This document shows positions 1-9,756 of a DNA stretch of 64,000 nucleotides, piece by piece. The notes under the pieces are model-generated. The model was not told the DNA's origin. It ran no database searches and saw only the letters and a list, made by a program, of their open reading frames with translations. This stretch comes from an uncultured Clostridia bacterium. GTDB taxonomy: Bacteria > Bacillota > Clostridia > Christensenellales > Aristaeellaceae. The stretch spans positions 8,135-72,134 of the forward strand of contig CALCUD010000111.1 in NCBI GenBank assembly GCA_937906775.1. Reading direction: 5' to 3'. Position 1 is the stretch's first letter. Each line of letters opens with the position of its first letter. The translations under genes were made by a program, and so were the position numbers.

Positions 1-608
1 GCAATATTGGGGTTCCGTTTTTGCAGATATTCGACCAGACTGCATTCGATCCAGTCGTCAATGATTTCCTGATTGGAAATCAGATAAGGCATCCATTTGT
101 CCCGGATCCGGATCATCCGTTGGAGGCCCTGTCCGTCACCGAATGTATAAAGCGTAGATTCATTTTCATTGATATGCCGGATTGTTTTATTTTGATTATC
201 CCAGCATTTTCCCTTAAAATCCGGCATGAACGGAGCCATGAGCCGGTAAGGAACAAACATCGCCAGCGTATTTCTGTATTTGACTGACTGCGAATCCGTA
301 GCGGAAAGAAGAAAAGTGAGAATATCCTTTTCAGGCGCGGAAGATGACAGACCGCTTAATTCATGAACATGATAAACCGTCTTTTCCAGCGTATCCGACG
401 GGCCGAGTTTCAGGCGGTACTCCGATACCGGATACCATGCATGGAGGATCATCCGGTTGATGATCTCATCGAATGTCATGTTTTGTGTCCCCTGCTTCAC
501 GCCGTCCATGATGCTTTGAAACCAGTAGATCTTATAGGACTCACTCATATCATCAAAGAGTGAAGAAAGAGCGAATATATTCAGTTCCGGTCTGATTGGT
601 AAAATCAT
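1..608 (-). CDS. HNH endonuclease-family protein, 3' end outside window
   Basis: The reading frame opens at an ATG (608) preceded by CGAGGAG and stays open to the left edge, so only about 202 N-terminal residues are visible. It begins MILPIRPELNIFALSSLFDD and continues through a Tyr/Trp-rich region (SYKIYWFQSIMDG, then HAWYPVSEYRLKLGP, then LEKTVYHVHEL). From memory, this N-terminal block precedes a C-terminal HNH nuclease domain in many Clostridia and Bacteroidetes proteins. The HNH motif would lie beyond the window, so the nuclease call is inferred from family knowledge only. It is the last visible gene of the minus-strand AT-rich block, next to other DNA-handling genes, which fits a defence or mobile island. 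Confidence 0.6.
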   Translation of the reverse strand, partial: MILPIRPELNIFALSSLFDDMSESYKIYWFQSIMDGVKQGTQNMTFDEIINRMILHAWYPVSEYRLKLGPSDTLEKTVYHVHELSGLSSSAPEKDILTFLLSATDSQSVKYRNTLAMFVPYRLMAPFMPDFKGKCWDNQNKTIRHINENESTLYTFGDGQGLQRMIRIRDKWMPYLISNQEIIDDWIECSLVEYLQKRNPNI

Positions 609-642
609 ATTGGCATTCTCCTCGGAATTTTTTTTAAATTAA

Positions 643-969
643 TTATAAGGCATCACAGACCGGTTCAAGATATCGGATACGTTTGCCTCTTGCCCTCGCA
701 TACTCAATTTCAGACTTTGTGCTGGAACCAATATACCCGCCAACATTAATGACAAAGATCTCATCGGCCATATCGATTTTCCGTTTGTGCATATCATCCA
801 GCATTTCTTTCATGCCTTCTGCCCAGACCTCATTATCCCCGGAATGACCGAAGAGTCCTACGCTGATAACGATATTTCCTTCAAGCGTCAGGCGCTTCTG
901 CATTTCAATAAATTCATTCTTAAAGCGGGTACTGCCGCATAATGTGATGACAGGATACTTCCCTTGCAT
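643..969 (-). CDS. small nucleoside 2-deoxyribosyltransferase-like protein
   Basis: This 108-residue protein begins MQGKYPVITLCGSTRF. The CGSTRF near the N-terminus, followed by a predicted helix, a DDMHKRKIDMADEIFVIN stretch and a GSSTKSEIEYARARGK stretch, matches the layout of small nucleoside 2-deoxyribosyltransferase-like (Rossmann-type) proteins often encoded by phages and islands. The start chosen is the ATG at 969, because AGGAG lies 6 nt upstream; a GTG five codons earlier overlaps that RBS. It lies 40 nt downstream of the DUF262 gene and may be co-transcribed. Catalytic activity on nucleosides is not proven; related folds also act as nucleotide or ADP-ribose binding proteins. Confidence 0.7.
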   Translation of the reverse strand: MQGKYPVITLCGSTRFKNEFIEMQKRLTLEGNIVISVGLFGHSGDNEVWAEGMKEMLDDMHKRKIDMADEIFVINVGGYIGSSTKSEIEYARARGKRIRYLEPVCDAL

Positions 970-1008
970 AATGATCTCCTGCACAACAATCGAAATTGTT
1001 ACATTACT

Positions 1009-2919
1009 TTACTGCAAATATGTATTTGTAATAAACGACTGCAATTCTACTACACTGGTAAAATATCGATATCCATATTTACTGACAGTAGCTTGCGTTT
1101 CTGCGGTTTCATTAAGCAACAGGGCAACAGGTTCACTAAGACCGGATTGAATTCCTTGTGGCCAGGCAAGATCAATAATTGCAACCACCGTACCATTATC
1201 ATCAACAATCTCATGATTTAGAGTGCCTTCGCTTAATCCGCGTTCGTTCATCCACAGAACCATGCTTTCAATTTCTTCCTCTTCATCAACGGCATGATCG
1301 TATTCCTTAGTAGCAAAATCCTGTAAGGTAGTTTCTTCCAATTGTCCCTGATAAAGCGAATCCAGCAATTTATTAGCTGCTTGTGCCAACAAAATGCGAC
1401 GGGCTTCAAGGAACTTTTCATAATTTTCAATTTTCCAGAGTTCCGGATCAGAAGGAATCCAATGAGTATCCATTGCACCAGGACACTTTTCTCTGTAAAC
1501 CGGAAAGTAGTCTACAGGAGCACTATTCGAAATAGCAATATTGGTATCTTTTGTCAGGAAAGCATAATTGCCCAGAGCATTGACAATAGCCTTGCTTTTC
1601 CCTGCTTTATACAACAAATCCTTCGGAAAGATATGATGAACATCCAGTGTTGAATTCTTACCCAAAAGGTTGTTTTTCAGTTCCAGATTTGTACCCCAAT
1701 CGCGGCAGTTATTTGTCCTTGTAAGCAAATACAATAATGGATAGAAACGAGAACCAGTACTCCATCCCCAGAAATCAGCAGGCCTGATGATCAAATCTCC
1801 GCGGCTCTGTTTCAGTTGACGGATCAATCCCTCTACTCCATCACCATGGTTGATCGTATTCAAGTCCTGAGCAAGAGAACTTTCTGTAGACCCTGCGTAA
1901 CGGCCCCATAGGAATGCGTGAACAAACCAATAAAGTAATTGGTCCCACTCAGCACTACCGGACAATTTCCAGTTATTGTAACGCAGATAACCAATCATTG
2001 TTACAACAGCAAACACACTACCCAGCACACGGCCATGGTCCAGGCCCAGACGAGAACCAATATGATCCAAACAAGTGCCGATCATCTGGTCCGTTTTACT
2101 TAATGCTTTCTTGAATTCTTCTGTACCAACCTGCCCCAGATATGAAAAATATGGCTGACCGGTAATATATACTGTTACGCAACGAAGCAGCCAATCCATG
2201 GTGAAATCGTAGCCTGCAAAATGATACTTCTGCAGTATCTTTTTCATTTCATCACGTGCTTCCGGCCAGGCGCCACAAATCTTGGCTAATGCCAAGTCAC
2301 CTTTGCTCAGCTTCGTTCCGCCGCTATTCACATTGTTAAAGATTTCTACCACAACATCAATCGTTTTGTCTTCGCCGGAAACGGTTTGTACATGGATATC
2401 CAGTTTTTTTATGCCATCAAGTTTCGTTAGTTTATCGATACTTTCCATCCAGAAAGCGGCATTAACGGGATCTTCCTTAACTTTATTCTTTAGAAAGCCC
2501 GAAGCATCCAACTGCATTAATTCTGTCACGCTGATCCACGCCGGATCATTCTTCATTTTAGCAGGCATATAGAATTCAAAAGTTTCATCAGCTAAATTGA
2601 AATATAACCCAGTAAAAGACGCCGCATTACCGTCAAAAAACTTCGGAGGCTTACCACGAATCACGCCATATAATGAGGTCATACGCTGCTGTCCATCCAG
2701 AATCAAATTCACATTACCCGGAGTCAAAGGACCATCCCCACGGGATAATGATTCATCTGTCTGAGTATTCCAAACCAACAGTTCACCAATTGGATATCCT
2801 CGATACAGTGAATTCATCAATTTACGCACCTGATCGCGGTTCCAGACATAACCGCGCTGAAATACAGGCATTGCATAACTACCCAAATCAATCTGACTCA
2901 AAATGGTAATGATATCCAT
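1009..2919 (-). CDS. DUF262/DUF1524 GmrSD-type protein
   Basis: This 636-residue protein has an N-terminal DUF262 (ParB-like) signature: FQRGYVWNRDQVRKLMNSL, then YPIGELLVW and ILDGQQRMTSLYGV. A C-terminal His-Me/HNH-like DUF1524 region contains LDVHHIFPKDLL near residue 425. Known relatives are GmrSD-type modification-dependent restriction enzymes and other DUF262 defence proteins (for example the BrxU/SspE superfamily), in which the DUF262 domain hydrolyses NTP and the HNH domain cuts DNA. The start is the ATG at 2919 behind GAGGTG, not an upstream GTG. It follows the YdbC gene by 36 nt and probably shares an operon with it and the helicase-nuclease. A role against modified phage DNA is an inference. 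Confidence 0.8.
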   Translation of the reverse strand: MDIITILSQIDLGSYAMPVFQRGYVWNRDQVRKLMNSLYRGYPIGELLVWNTQTDESLSRGDGPLTPGNVNLILDGQQRMTSLYGVIRGKPPKFFDGNAASFTGLYFNLADETFEFYMPAKMKNDPAWISVTELMQLDASGFLKNKVKEDPVNAAFWMESIDKLTKLDGIKKLDIHVQTVSGEDKTIDVVVEIFNNVNSGGTKLSKGDLALAKICGAWPEARDEMKKILQKYHFAGYDFTMDWLLRCVTVYITGQPYFSYLGQVGTEEFKKALSKTDQMIGTCLDHIGSRLGLDHGRVLGSVFAVVTMIGYLRYNNWKLSGSAEWDQLLYWFVHAFLWGRYAGSTESSLAQDLNTINHGDGVEGLIRQLKQSRGDLIIRPADFWGWSTGSRFYPLLYLLTRTNNCRDWGTNLELKNNLLGKNSTLDVHHIFPKDLLYKAGKSKAIVNALGNYAFLTKDTNIAISNSAPVDYFPVYREKCPGAMDTHWIPSDPELWKIENYEKFLEARRILLAQAANKLLDSLYQGQLEETTLQDFATKEYDHAVDEEEEIESMVLWMNERGLSEGTLNHEIVDDNGTVVAIIDLAWPQGIQSGLSEPVALLLNETAETQATVSKYGYRYFTSVVELQSFITNTYLQ

Positions 2920-2955
2920 AAACACACCTCGCACTTAGCAGCCAATCAATGGATT

Positions 2956-3201
2956 TTAGTCATTTGAAAGGAATTCTTTTTCAGCCTGCAGGACATCACA
3001 AAGCTTTACCAATTCAGCATCAGAAAGTGTGACACCTTTACCCATTTTTTCATGATCAGGAGACCAACGGCGGATATCATATTTGGGTTCCTGTCCATTC
3101 CATGAAACGCGATTCAATTCCAGCTTCCAGGCACCATCTTCGGAAATGACACCAATCTCATTGATAATCTCAAACTTCAATGTACTTTCAGACTTAGCCA
3201 T
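2956..3201 (-). CDS. YdbC-family PC4-like ssDNA-binding protein
   Basis: This 81-residue protein matches the bacterial YdbC/PC4 (transcriptional coactivator p15) family: KFEIINEIGVISEDGAWKLE, then ELNRVSWNGQEPKYDIRRWS, then MGKGVTLSDAELVKLCDVL. The family forms Whirly-like dimers that bind single-stranded DNA. The ATG at 3201 has GGAGGG a few bases upstream. It lies between the helicase-nuclease (13 nt gap) and the DUF262 gene, suggesting it works with them, perhaps by coating ssDNA made by the helicase. YdbC proteins are also widespread outside defence loci, so this placement does not prove a defence role. Confidence 0.85.
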   Translation of the reverse strand: MAKSESTLKFEIINEIGVISEDGAWKLELNRVSWNGQEPKYDIRRWSPDHEKMGKGVTLSDAELVKLCDVLQAEKEFLSND

Positions 3202-3214
3202 AATTCACCCTCCA

Positions 3215-6200
3215 TTATTTTGTCATAATACGCCAAGCAGGACGATTCCTAGTAACAACAGAACCTCTTTTTTCAAAACCCGAACGGTAATTGAATTTGC
3301 ATATTATGCTGTTCAGTAACTCAACCTTATTCTTATCGTATATAACCCAAACTATATCAGAAGAAGCACGATTGTCTATATATTCAAAACCATTTTGATC
3401 AAGAGCGGCTAACAAGTCATCTTTAGGCAAGGTCATCACCTGCTGCTCAACTTTAGGCATTTTTCGAGAAGGCACAGGCACTTCTGTAACCTCTGCGTAT
3501 TGTTGTTTGGCAGGCTGTATTTTTTCTGTAATAACATCATCAATCGATATCTGTTGATTTTTTGGGGGGGATGTACGTTCTTCTTCTTGCTTTCTCACAA
3601 TCTCATCACTTGGAAAATGAGCAGAAAAAGCTGTTGTATCATACGGATGAATACCTAAATGAGAAGTCTCTACAGCAACAGTATAATTCAACAGATTATT
3701 TTCATTAAGTATCAAATCCTGTTGCAAATCATTAACCACTGTAGCATCAACGGATTCATCATGCAATGATGATTCAACTACAGGCTTAACCGGCTCAACT
3801 GATATGACTACTTCAGGTATTGTTTCAGAAACCATACCAGAAATAAATCCAGACTCAGTTATTGTATCTTCACGCGACAAAAGGTTCTGCGCTTTCAGTT
3901 TCACGCGCTGCAATACTTCATCAGTTTTGTGAATGGTGAGATCTTCAGAAGAGCATTTTTCTGGCATAATACCATACTCTTTTAAAGCGTCAACTACTCG
4001 ATTCAAAGACGAATCCTTATTCTGATAGAATTCACTGCCGCGAATACGAATAAATCTCCAGCCAAGCCGTTCAAGAACTGCCTGCCGTTCCATATCATTC
4101 CGAATTTGTTCTTCAGAACTATGCCATTGTTCCCCATCACATTCAATAGCAATCTTTGACTGCTGATAAATCGCTACCATATCAATCCGATATGCACCAA
4201 CCGGCCATTGTTGAACGATATGATACCCTCTAGAAATCAAATTCTCAGCCACTTCTTTTTCAAAAGGAGATTCTGCTTTGACTTCAATCTGCGTCATCTG
4301 TTGTTTATAATTGCCCGGATTCTCGACATATTCAAGCAACCGATAACGCATATCATTCGCTTTCAAATCTTTTGTGCGGTCCAACGAATGAACAACCCAT
4401 AGCTGATTGCGTGCGCGGCTAACAGCTACGTTATAACGTTGTTTCATCGCATACCCAGTGGAACCTGCGCCATCACCAGACTGTAAAGGTAACGGCCCAT
4501 CCTGTTCATTGCTATCAACTAACGTAAGGAAAATAACATCCCGCTCATCACCCTGGAAACCAGAGGCATTACTGCAAAGAATTTCGTGATCCTGAATCTG
4601 TTTCATAGAGATATGATTCAAAATCATACGGTTAATCAACTTTACTTGATCATCACCAAGTAAAGAAATAACACCAAACGTCTGATTCTCATAGATTGGA
4701 TCTTCCAGGCACGCTTCAAGCAAAGCAACCACTGCTTCAGCTTCAGCTTTATTGGTTTTAGATTTATCCTTTCTCTGTCCGTTTACGCGATAAGAAACAG
4801 TAGCAGTCTTTAATGGAGAACTACTTTCCTCTCTTAAAGGTTTGATTTTCCCATTATAAGAAAGCATATTGCTATAACCGATAATCTCAGGGACACAACG
4901 AAAATGTTCTTTCAACATTAATGGCGGATAAATCTGAGAAGCAATATCATAGAGTGAAAGAGAACCATCCCAAAGAGCAGCTCCTTCAATCTTGCCTTTC
5001 AGTAAAGCATCTTGCAAAGCAATCAATTTGGTATTATCCATACCAACAGACAAAGGACTTACCTGTTCCTTATCCCCTACAACAATAACCTTATGACCCA
5101 TATATAAAATAGCCGTAGCGGAGATACCTGATTGACTTGCTTCGTCGATAATAACCACATCAAACCTGCTATCAACAGGATTGACGGTTTTCATCACTGT
5201 AGCAACAGGCATAATCCATGCTGGCACAGCTTTCTGGCATTTGATCATCAACGAACGGATCTCCTGCAGTAAGTTCTGAGTCTTTGCGCCCTTACCTGTA
5301 CCTTTACCAAGCTTCAAAACAGCCTGAGACCATAGAGTAAGCGATTGGCGTAAAGAAGGATCAGCTGCAACCCGTTTGAGCAAATGCAGCCATGCAGAAT
5401 CCGAAGCCAGCAATTCAGTTTCTTCACGATAGCGTTTGGTTAATTCGGTAACTTTCTTTTCAGCTTCCTGATACGGCATTGAAGTAATCTGATTGATTAC
5501 TGTTTGAAGTTTTTTAAGCTCCCATGCAGAAGCAAAATCAACCGGCACAGTATTCTGCGAATGAATACCGGAACGGGAGGAAATATCAGAAGTCCATAAC
5601 GGGGCTACATCAGAAAGCTTCAGCAGAATCGACTTTCTGACAGCAAAGGAATCACGTTTTGAATAGAATAACTTCAGTTGATTTACCAAATCAATATAAG
5701 CGGGAATATCATCAGCTTGCAGGGCATTATACAATTTATTACATGTTTCCGAATGATTGCTTGCAGCCAACAATTCAAGGGAGTCTGATTTCTGCGATTC
5801 ATAAACAGTCAAATCTCTCTGTAAGGATAGCAAATCCGCAGCCGGAATCATATTTTGATTAATCCAGACAAGGGCTGACTTGGCATCCTCTTTCTTAAGA
5901 GGCTGTAAATTTTTGATGGGATCAATCAAGAATGAACCCATACCAGACGCTTCAGCCATGCTAAACAAATCATTTCGACTGATGCGATACCAATTCAACC
6001 AGAAGCGGATCTCAAGCCGATATTGGTAACAGGAGCGTTCCGGGTCGTCCCCCAACGCTTCAAAATCAGGTGCGCCATTCTTCGCCATCAAACGATTCCA
6101 GACATCTGAAAGTTTGGAACGTTCCTGTAGCATTTTCAAATAAGCAATAATAATCCGAAGATCATCCTCAGTTTCAGCGGACACACCATTAATAGTCACA

Positions 6201-8539
6201 GAAGCCAAAGCTTCTTTCCAGTTCTTAGGGACAATCAGCTTCGCTTTACGAATCAAGCCACCTTTTTTTACTGAATTCTTCATTTCTTCGAAATCCGACA
6301 AGAGCAGATTCCACGATGCATTATTGAGCAGCTTGACAGGCTTAGTCATCATATCTTCCAAAACAGGCTGAGCCTTCTCATAGCATTCATCAATCATATT
6401 TAACAGAGTTTCCCATTGTTTTCTGGCAAAACCAGCATCCATACCATCCGCCAACGCATAAATGGCCCATACCGGTCGTTCATTTTTATATACAGAAAGT
6501 GCCTGTTGTAATGCTGCCAATTTATCCGACGGAGTATATTTCAATACTATTTGATTGTTGTCCTCATTGAAAACAGTGGTACCGTCCGAACTTAATGCCA
6601 GGTGTAGGTTGCAGGCTTCAGAAAGATCAGCAAGTTTTGCAGCCATACGAGATCTCAATTCCAGACCAGACTCTATCATTTTTGCATCAATCAAGGAACA
6701 AGGATCCGGAAGTTCTGAAGACAATTCTTTTTCTTCCTCGATAGAAAGCAATCCATTACTGCCATACAACGAATTCAGCTCATCTTCAGAAAGCGGGAAA
6801 GCAGAATCTATTGATATATCATCACGAAGCGCAGCAATCTCTTCTCTATGTTCAGAGAGCAAAGCAGCCGCCCTGGAAGGTGAAAAGCTTTCACCCAAAT
6901 ATGAAATTGGTTCAAATTCCTTATAGCGGATCTGCGACGCAAGGCTTTTAGCCTTCTGTAACTCTGTGTATGTATGATGGCGGGCTTTACGGCGATCCTC
7001 GACCAAACGGGCCTGTGAATCTACATCATGAGTAGCTATAAAATCCACAATCTGATTCACAGAAGCTTCCATATCATTTTTGCCCTGCTGATCATCCATG
7101 ACAGCAACGCAAAGATCGCGGATCGCATCCGGAACTTTATCCCGCAGAACAGTCAATGCCTTTGTCGTCTGACTTGTCACCAAAACAGTCTTTCCCTGAG
7201 CGAGGAAATGACCTAACAAATTCGCAATCGTATGTGTTTTGCCTGTACCAGGAGGGCCCTGAACAACAACCGCCGGTTCCCGTTCAATCTTTCGTGCGAT
7301 ATTCATCTGTTCCTGATTGGCAGGCTTAGGCAAAAGGATATCTTCATCATCAAAAACTTTGGGCAAATCAGTCGCCCATGGTTTCAGCACCGGACCTTCC
7401 GAACCAATATCGGGATCAGTAAAGCCAGGATCAGCAGGTGTATTAAAGACACCTAGAATACCCAACAAAGAAGCTGGAATCTCAATACCATTAGCAATCG
7501 CTTTCAGTATATCTTCAATAGCTTTGATTGTACCATCCGGACGTTTACGAACAAGCAAAACAGGATTCCATGAAATTATAATCCGTTCTGTGCGTTTCTG
7601 ACCGAAATCTTCGTCCGGCACAAACGCACCGTCGGCAGAAATACTGTGAGAAATGCTACTCAACAGATCACGACACTCAGCGTGATCCAAAGGATGGATA
7701 TATTTATCCGTGGCTTGTTTCTGAAGGCCGCTCAACATATCCGGGTTAATCTCTTGCACCGCGCTAAATAACGACATATATAATTCCGGAGGCAAATCAG
7801 TATCATACACAAAAATCGTATTATTAACAGCATCCAGTTCCAAACGTACTTGTTTCAGGAAAACCGGATGTTCCATTTTCTTATTTGCTTCAGTAACTTT
7901 TTCGGGAGCATAATTCCGGTCAGTAAGAATACCATTACCCAGCATTAATTCCAATGCGCCAGGGCGCTGCTGGACATCCATGTACATATCATACAGATCA
8001 TTGAATAACTCACGAATCTTTTCAATATGTTTCTGTTCATCAACCCACTTATTCCTACGTTTAAACCACACATCAAAAGCTGCTATTCTGTCAGGATTAT
8101 CCGCAAAATGTTCAGGCTCCAGAGCCTCAACCGCCTCAGTATTTTCATTACTATCCATTGCAGGCAGAGCCTGTTCTTCCAACTCAGCATTTATATCAGA
8201 AGGCTTTGTATTCTCTAAAACATCCTTACATACCAATTTCTTACGATAATCCTGCCAACCTTCTTCCAGCCAGGGAACAAGGATTTCATTTGGCACCGGG
8301 CAAGCATGAAATTCGGGTTTGTGAAAGCGAATCAGATATTTTGAATAATCACACTCATTCTCAGCAGTCGTATCCCGTGAAGAAGCACTTACACACTCTT
8401 CATTGATAAAATCACGCAAAAACACATACCCAACCTGCTTAGTCACATCAGTAACCTGTGTCTGACTAAGTGAAACAACTTCCTTTAAAAATTCAAATAG
8501 AGCCTGTGCTTTTTCACGAATTTCAAGTGTATGCATCAT
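3215..8539 (-). CDS. SF1 helicase fused to Vsr/MTES_1575-type nuclease
   Basis: This very large protein (about 1774 residues) has a DNA2/NAM7-like superfamily 1 helicase core. Walker A is VVQGPPGTGKTHTIANLL near residue 428, Walker B is VVIIDEASQSG near 1130, and late helicase motifs include ASGFQGDERDVIFLT and YNVAVSRARNQLWVVH. Around residues 1425-1505 sits a PD-(D/E)XK nuclease of the Vsr-like MTES_1575/DUF559 type (ESPFEKEVAENL, then YRIDMVAI, IAIECDGEQWH and LGWRFIRIRGSEF). A Ser/Glu-rich linker and a short C-terminal domain follow. The ATG at 8539 follows GGAAG; a TTG lies just upstream. Helicase-Vsr fusions of this kind occur in single-gene phage defence systems (the Hhe-like architecture). 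Assignment to a named system is not secure because the N-terminal domain looks different. Confidence 0.85.
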   Translation of the reverse strand: MMHTLEIREKAQALFEFLKEVVSLSQTQVTDVTKQVGYVFLRDFINEECVSASSRDTTAENECDYSKYLIRFHKPEFHACPVPNEILVPWLEEGWQDYRKKLVCKDVLENTKPSDINAELEEQALPAMDSNENTEAVEALEPEHFADNPDRIAAFDVWFKRRNKWVDEQKHIEKIRELFNDLYDMYMDVQQRPGALELMLGNGILTDRNYAPEKVTEANKKMEHPVFLKQVRLELDAVNNTIFVYDTDLPPELYMSLFSAVQEINPDMLSGLQKQATDKYIHPLDHAECRDLLSSISHSISADGAFVPDEDFGQKRTERIIISWNPVLLVRKRPDGTIKAIEDILKAIANGIEIPASLLGILGVFNTPADPGFTDPDIGSEGPVLKPWATDLPKVFDDEDILLPKPANQEQMNIARKIEREPAVVVQGPPGTGKTHTIANLLGHFLAQGKTVLVTSQTTKALTVLRDKVPDAIRDLCVAVMDDQQGKNDMEASVNQIVDFIATHDVDSQARLVEDRRKARHHTYTELQKAKSLASQIRYKEFEPISYLGESFSPSRAAALLSEHREEIAALRDDISIDSAFPLSEDELNSLYGSNGLLSIEEEKELSSELPDPCSLIDAKMIESGLELRSRMAAKLADLSEACNLHLALSSDGTTVFNEDNNQIVLKYTPSDKLAALQQALSVYKNERPVWAIYALADGMDAGFARKQWETLLNMIDECYEKAQPVLEDMMTKPVKLLNNASWNLLLSDFEEMKNSVKKGGLIRKAKLIVPKNWKEALASVTINGVSAETEDDLRIIIAYLKMLQERSKLSDVWNRLMAKNGAPDFEALGDDPERSCYQYRLEIRFWLNWYRISRNDLFSMAEASGMGSFLIDPIKNLQPLKKEDAKSALVWINQNMIPAADLLSLQRDLTVYESQKSDSLELLAASNHSETCNKLYNALQADDIPAYIDLVNQLKLFYSKRDSFAVRKSILLKLSDVAPLWTSDISSRSGIHSQNTVPVDFASAWELKKLQTVINQITSMPYQEAEKKVTELTKRYREETELLASDSAWLHLLKRVAADPSLRQSLTLWSQAVLKLGKGTGKGAKTQNLLQEIRSLMIKCQKAVPAWIMPVATVMKTVNPVDSRFDVVIIDEASQSGISATAILYMGHKVIVVGDKEQVSPLSVGMDNTKLIALQDALLKGKIEGAALWDGSLSLYDIASQIYPPLMLKEHFRCVPEIIGYSNMLSYNGKIKPLREESSSPLKTATVSYRVNGQRKDKSKTNKAEAEAVVALLEACLEDPIYENQTFGVISLLGDDQVKLINRMILNHISMKQIQDHEILCSNASGFQGDERDVIFLTLVDSNEQDGPLPLQSGDGAGSTGYAMKQRYNVAVSRARNQLWVVHSLDRTKDLKANDMRYRLLEYVENPGNYKQQMTQIEVKAESPFEKEVAENLISRGYHIVQQWPVGAYRIDMVAIYQQSKIAIECDGEQWHSSEEQIRNDMERQAVLERLGWRFIRIRGSEFYQNKDSSLNRVVDALKEYGIMPEKCSSEDLTIHKTDEVLQRVKLKAQNLLSREDTITESGFISGMVSETIPEVVISVEPVKPVVESSLHDESVDATVVNDLQQDLILNENNLLNYTVAVETSHLGIHPYDTTAFSAHFPSDEIVRKQEEERTSPPKNQQISIDDVITEKIQPAKQQYAEVTEVPVPSRKMPKVEQQVMTLPKDDLLAALDQNGFEYIDNRASSDIVWVIYDKNKVELLNSIICKFNYRSGFEKRGSVVTRNRPAWRIMTK

Positions 8540-8850
8540 AGATACTTCCAATCATAATTGATTAAAGTTTATCAAAGAATAACTTATCGGCAAATTTACC
8601 AATTGTACTAATCAATAGCGGAATCCCTTTTTCCTTAAATTCCTTCTTTAACTTATGCCAGAGGTCATTATCTCGAACATATAGTATCATGTTTCAATAT
8701 AGCTGACAACATGTACAAATTGTTGCATACTTGTAATAATTCATTTTCGCAATGAATATAAGGAGCCTCCAACGAGACTCCTCAGTAACCCATCTTGTAT
8801 ATCAGCCGTTATTCATAAACAAGTATCCCTGAAATAGCATACCGGAATCT
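8540..8850. other. AT-rich intergenic region
   Basis: No convincing gene is seen. The stretch is AT-rich and contains the presumed promoter of the minus-strand defence operon, although I could not place clear -35/-10 boxes. Around 8705-8725 there is an imperfect inverted repeat (CAACA...TGTTG). A hairpin at 8761-8782 lies nearer the acidic gene. This is where base composition changes from AT-rich (left) to GC-rich (right). Confidence 0.5.
8761..8782 (-). terminator. possible terminator hairpin after acidic gene
   Basis: AGGAG and CTC pair with GAG and CTCCT around a CAAC loop, with one internal mismatch. On the minus strand the hairpin is followed by TTATATTC, a weak U-tract. Position fits the 3' end of the 8851-9528 gene. 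Confidence 0.35.
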
Positions 8851-9528
8851 TCATTCCCCCGGAAAATCTTCCAGCTCCATTTCCTCCGCGATGTCCTTCG
8901 CGATATCCATCAAAGAAGTTTCTCCGACATAATACGCTTCATTTTCCCGGATGAAATCAAGCACATCGGAATAATCCCCGTTCGCTTTGTCCATCAGTTC
9001 ATACAGGATCTCCCCCGCGAGATCGTCATCCAGATTTTCATTCTCCGCGGGATTGATATATTCCAGATTGAGAATCCATCCGTTATCAAAAGGGCTTTCC
9101 GGTTCAAAGTCCGGATCGAAATCCCGGACCTCCGGAATCTCGGAGTAGCTGAGTTCGTCCGCGTCCCACGCGTCGATCTCCTCATCGGTGGCGTCTTCCA
9201 GATGGAAGAATTCCAAAGCATTCTCATCCCGCCCGTGAACCAGATCGTTCAGGGTATCCGTTTCCATTTTGACCCGGCCGAGGCACTCCATGGCGTACTC
9301 ATCGTCATATTCCACACAGTTGTCTTCTTCGGTTTCCCGGATATCCTCCTCCGCCCGCTCCAGCGCGGCTTTCAGTCCCGGTTCTTCATTGGGATTCCGC
9401 CGCATCAGAAGGCAATGATCATAAATCTCCTGCTCTTCCGGAGTAAAATCCGCATAATACTCGATCCAGTCCGAAGAGTCGCCTTTTCCGAAGGTCACAC
9501 CGTAATGCATTTCAGCGTCTGAATACAT
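8851..9528 (-). CDS. acidic hypothetical protein
   Basis: This 225-residue protein is very rich in Asp and Glu, with no signal peptide or membrane segment. Trp and Tyr are scattered in acidic stretches such as WIEYYADFTPEEQEIYDH. The ATG at 9528 follows AGGAGG by 8 nt; an in-frame TTG two codons upstream is not needed. I do not recognise the family. Acidic proteins of this size can be DNA mimics or anti-restriction proteins, but nothing beyond composition and its location beside a candidate defence island supports that here. Confidence 0.65.
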   Translation of the reverse strand: MYSDAEMHYGVTFGKGDSSDWIEYYADFTPEEQEIYDHCLLMRRNPNEEPGLKAALERAEEDIRETEEDNCVEYDDEYAMECLGRVKMETDTLNDLVHGRDENALEFFHLEDATDEEIDAWDADELSYSEIPEVRDFDPDFEPESPFDNGWILNLEYINPAENENLDDDLAGEILYELMDKANGDYSDVLDFIRENEAYYVGETSLMDIAKDIAEEMELEDFPGE

Positions 9529-9756
9529 TTTCAATTCCTCCTGAATGTTTTTTATGTCGGAATCATCGGATCCGCGGCAATATGATCTTTTCCCGTCACC
9601 TATACTTTCTTCACGGCTATCCGTTTCCCTTTATACTTTCCTGCCGAATCCTTCCGGACGGCCAAAACCGGCTCCAGGTCGGAGATTTCGCGATTGTATT
9701 TTTTACATACACTATCCTGCAGGTGGTTGACCGTTTTGATGGGCATCAGTATCATT
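9529..9756. other. intergenic, no feature recognised
   Basis: Short open frames on both strands here lack ribosome binding sites and family resemblance. I see no terminator or repeat that can be defended. Confidence 0.4.
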
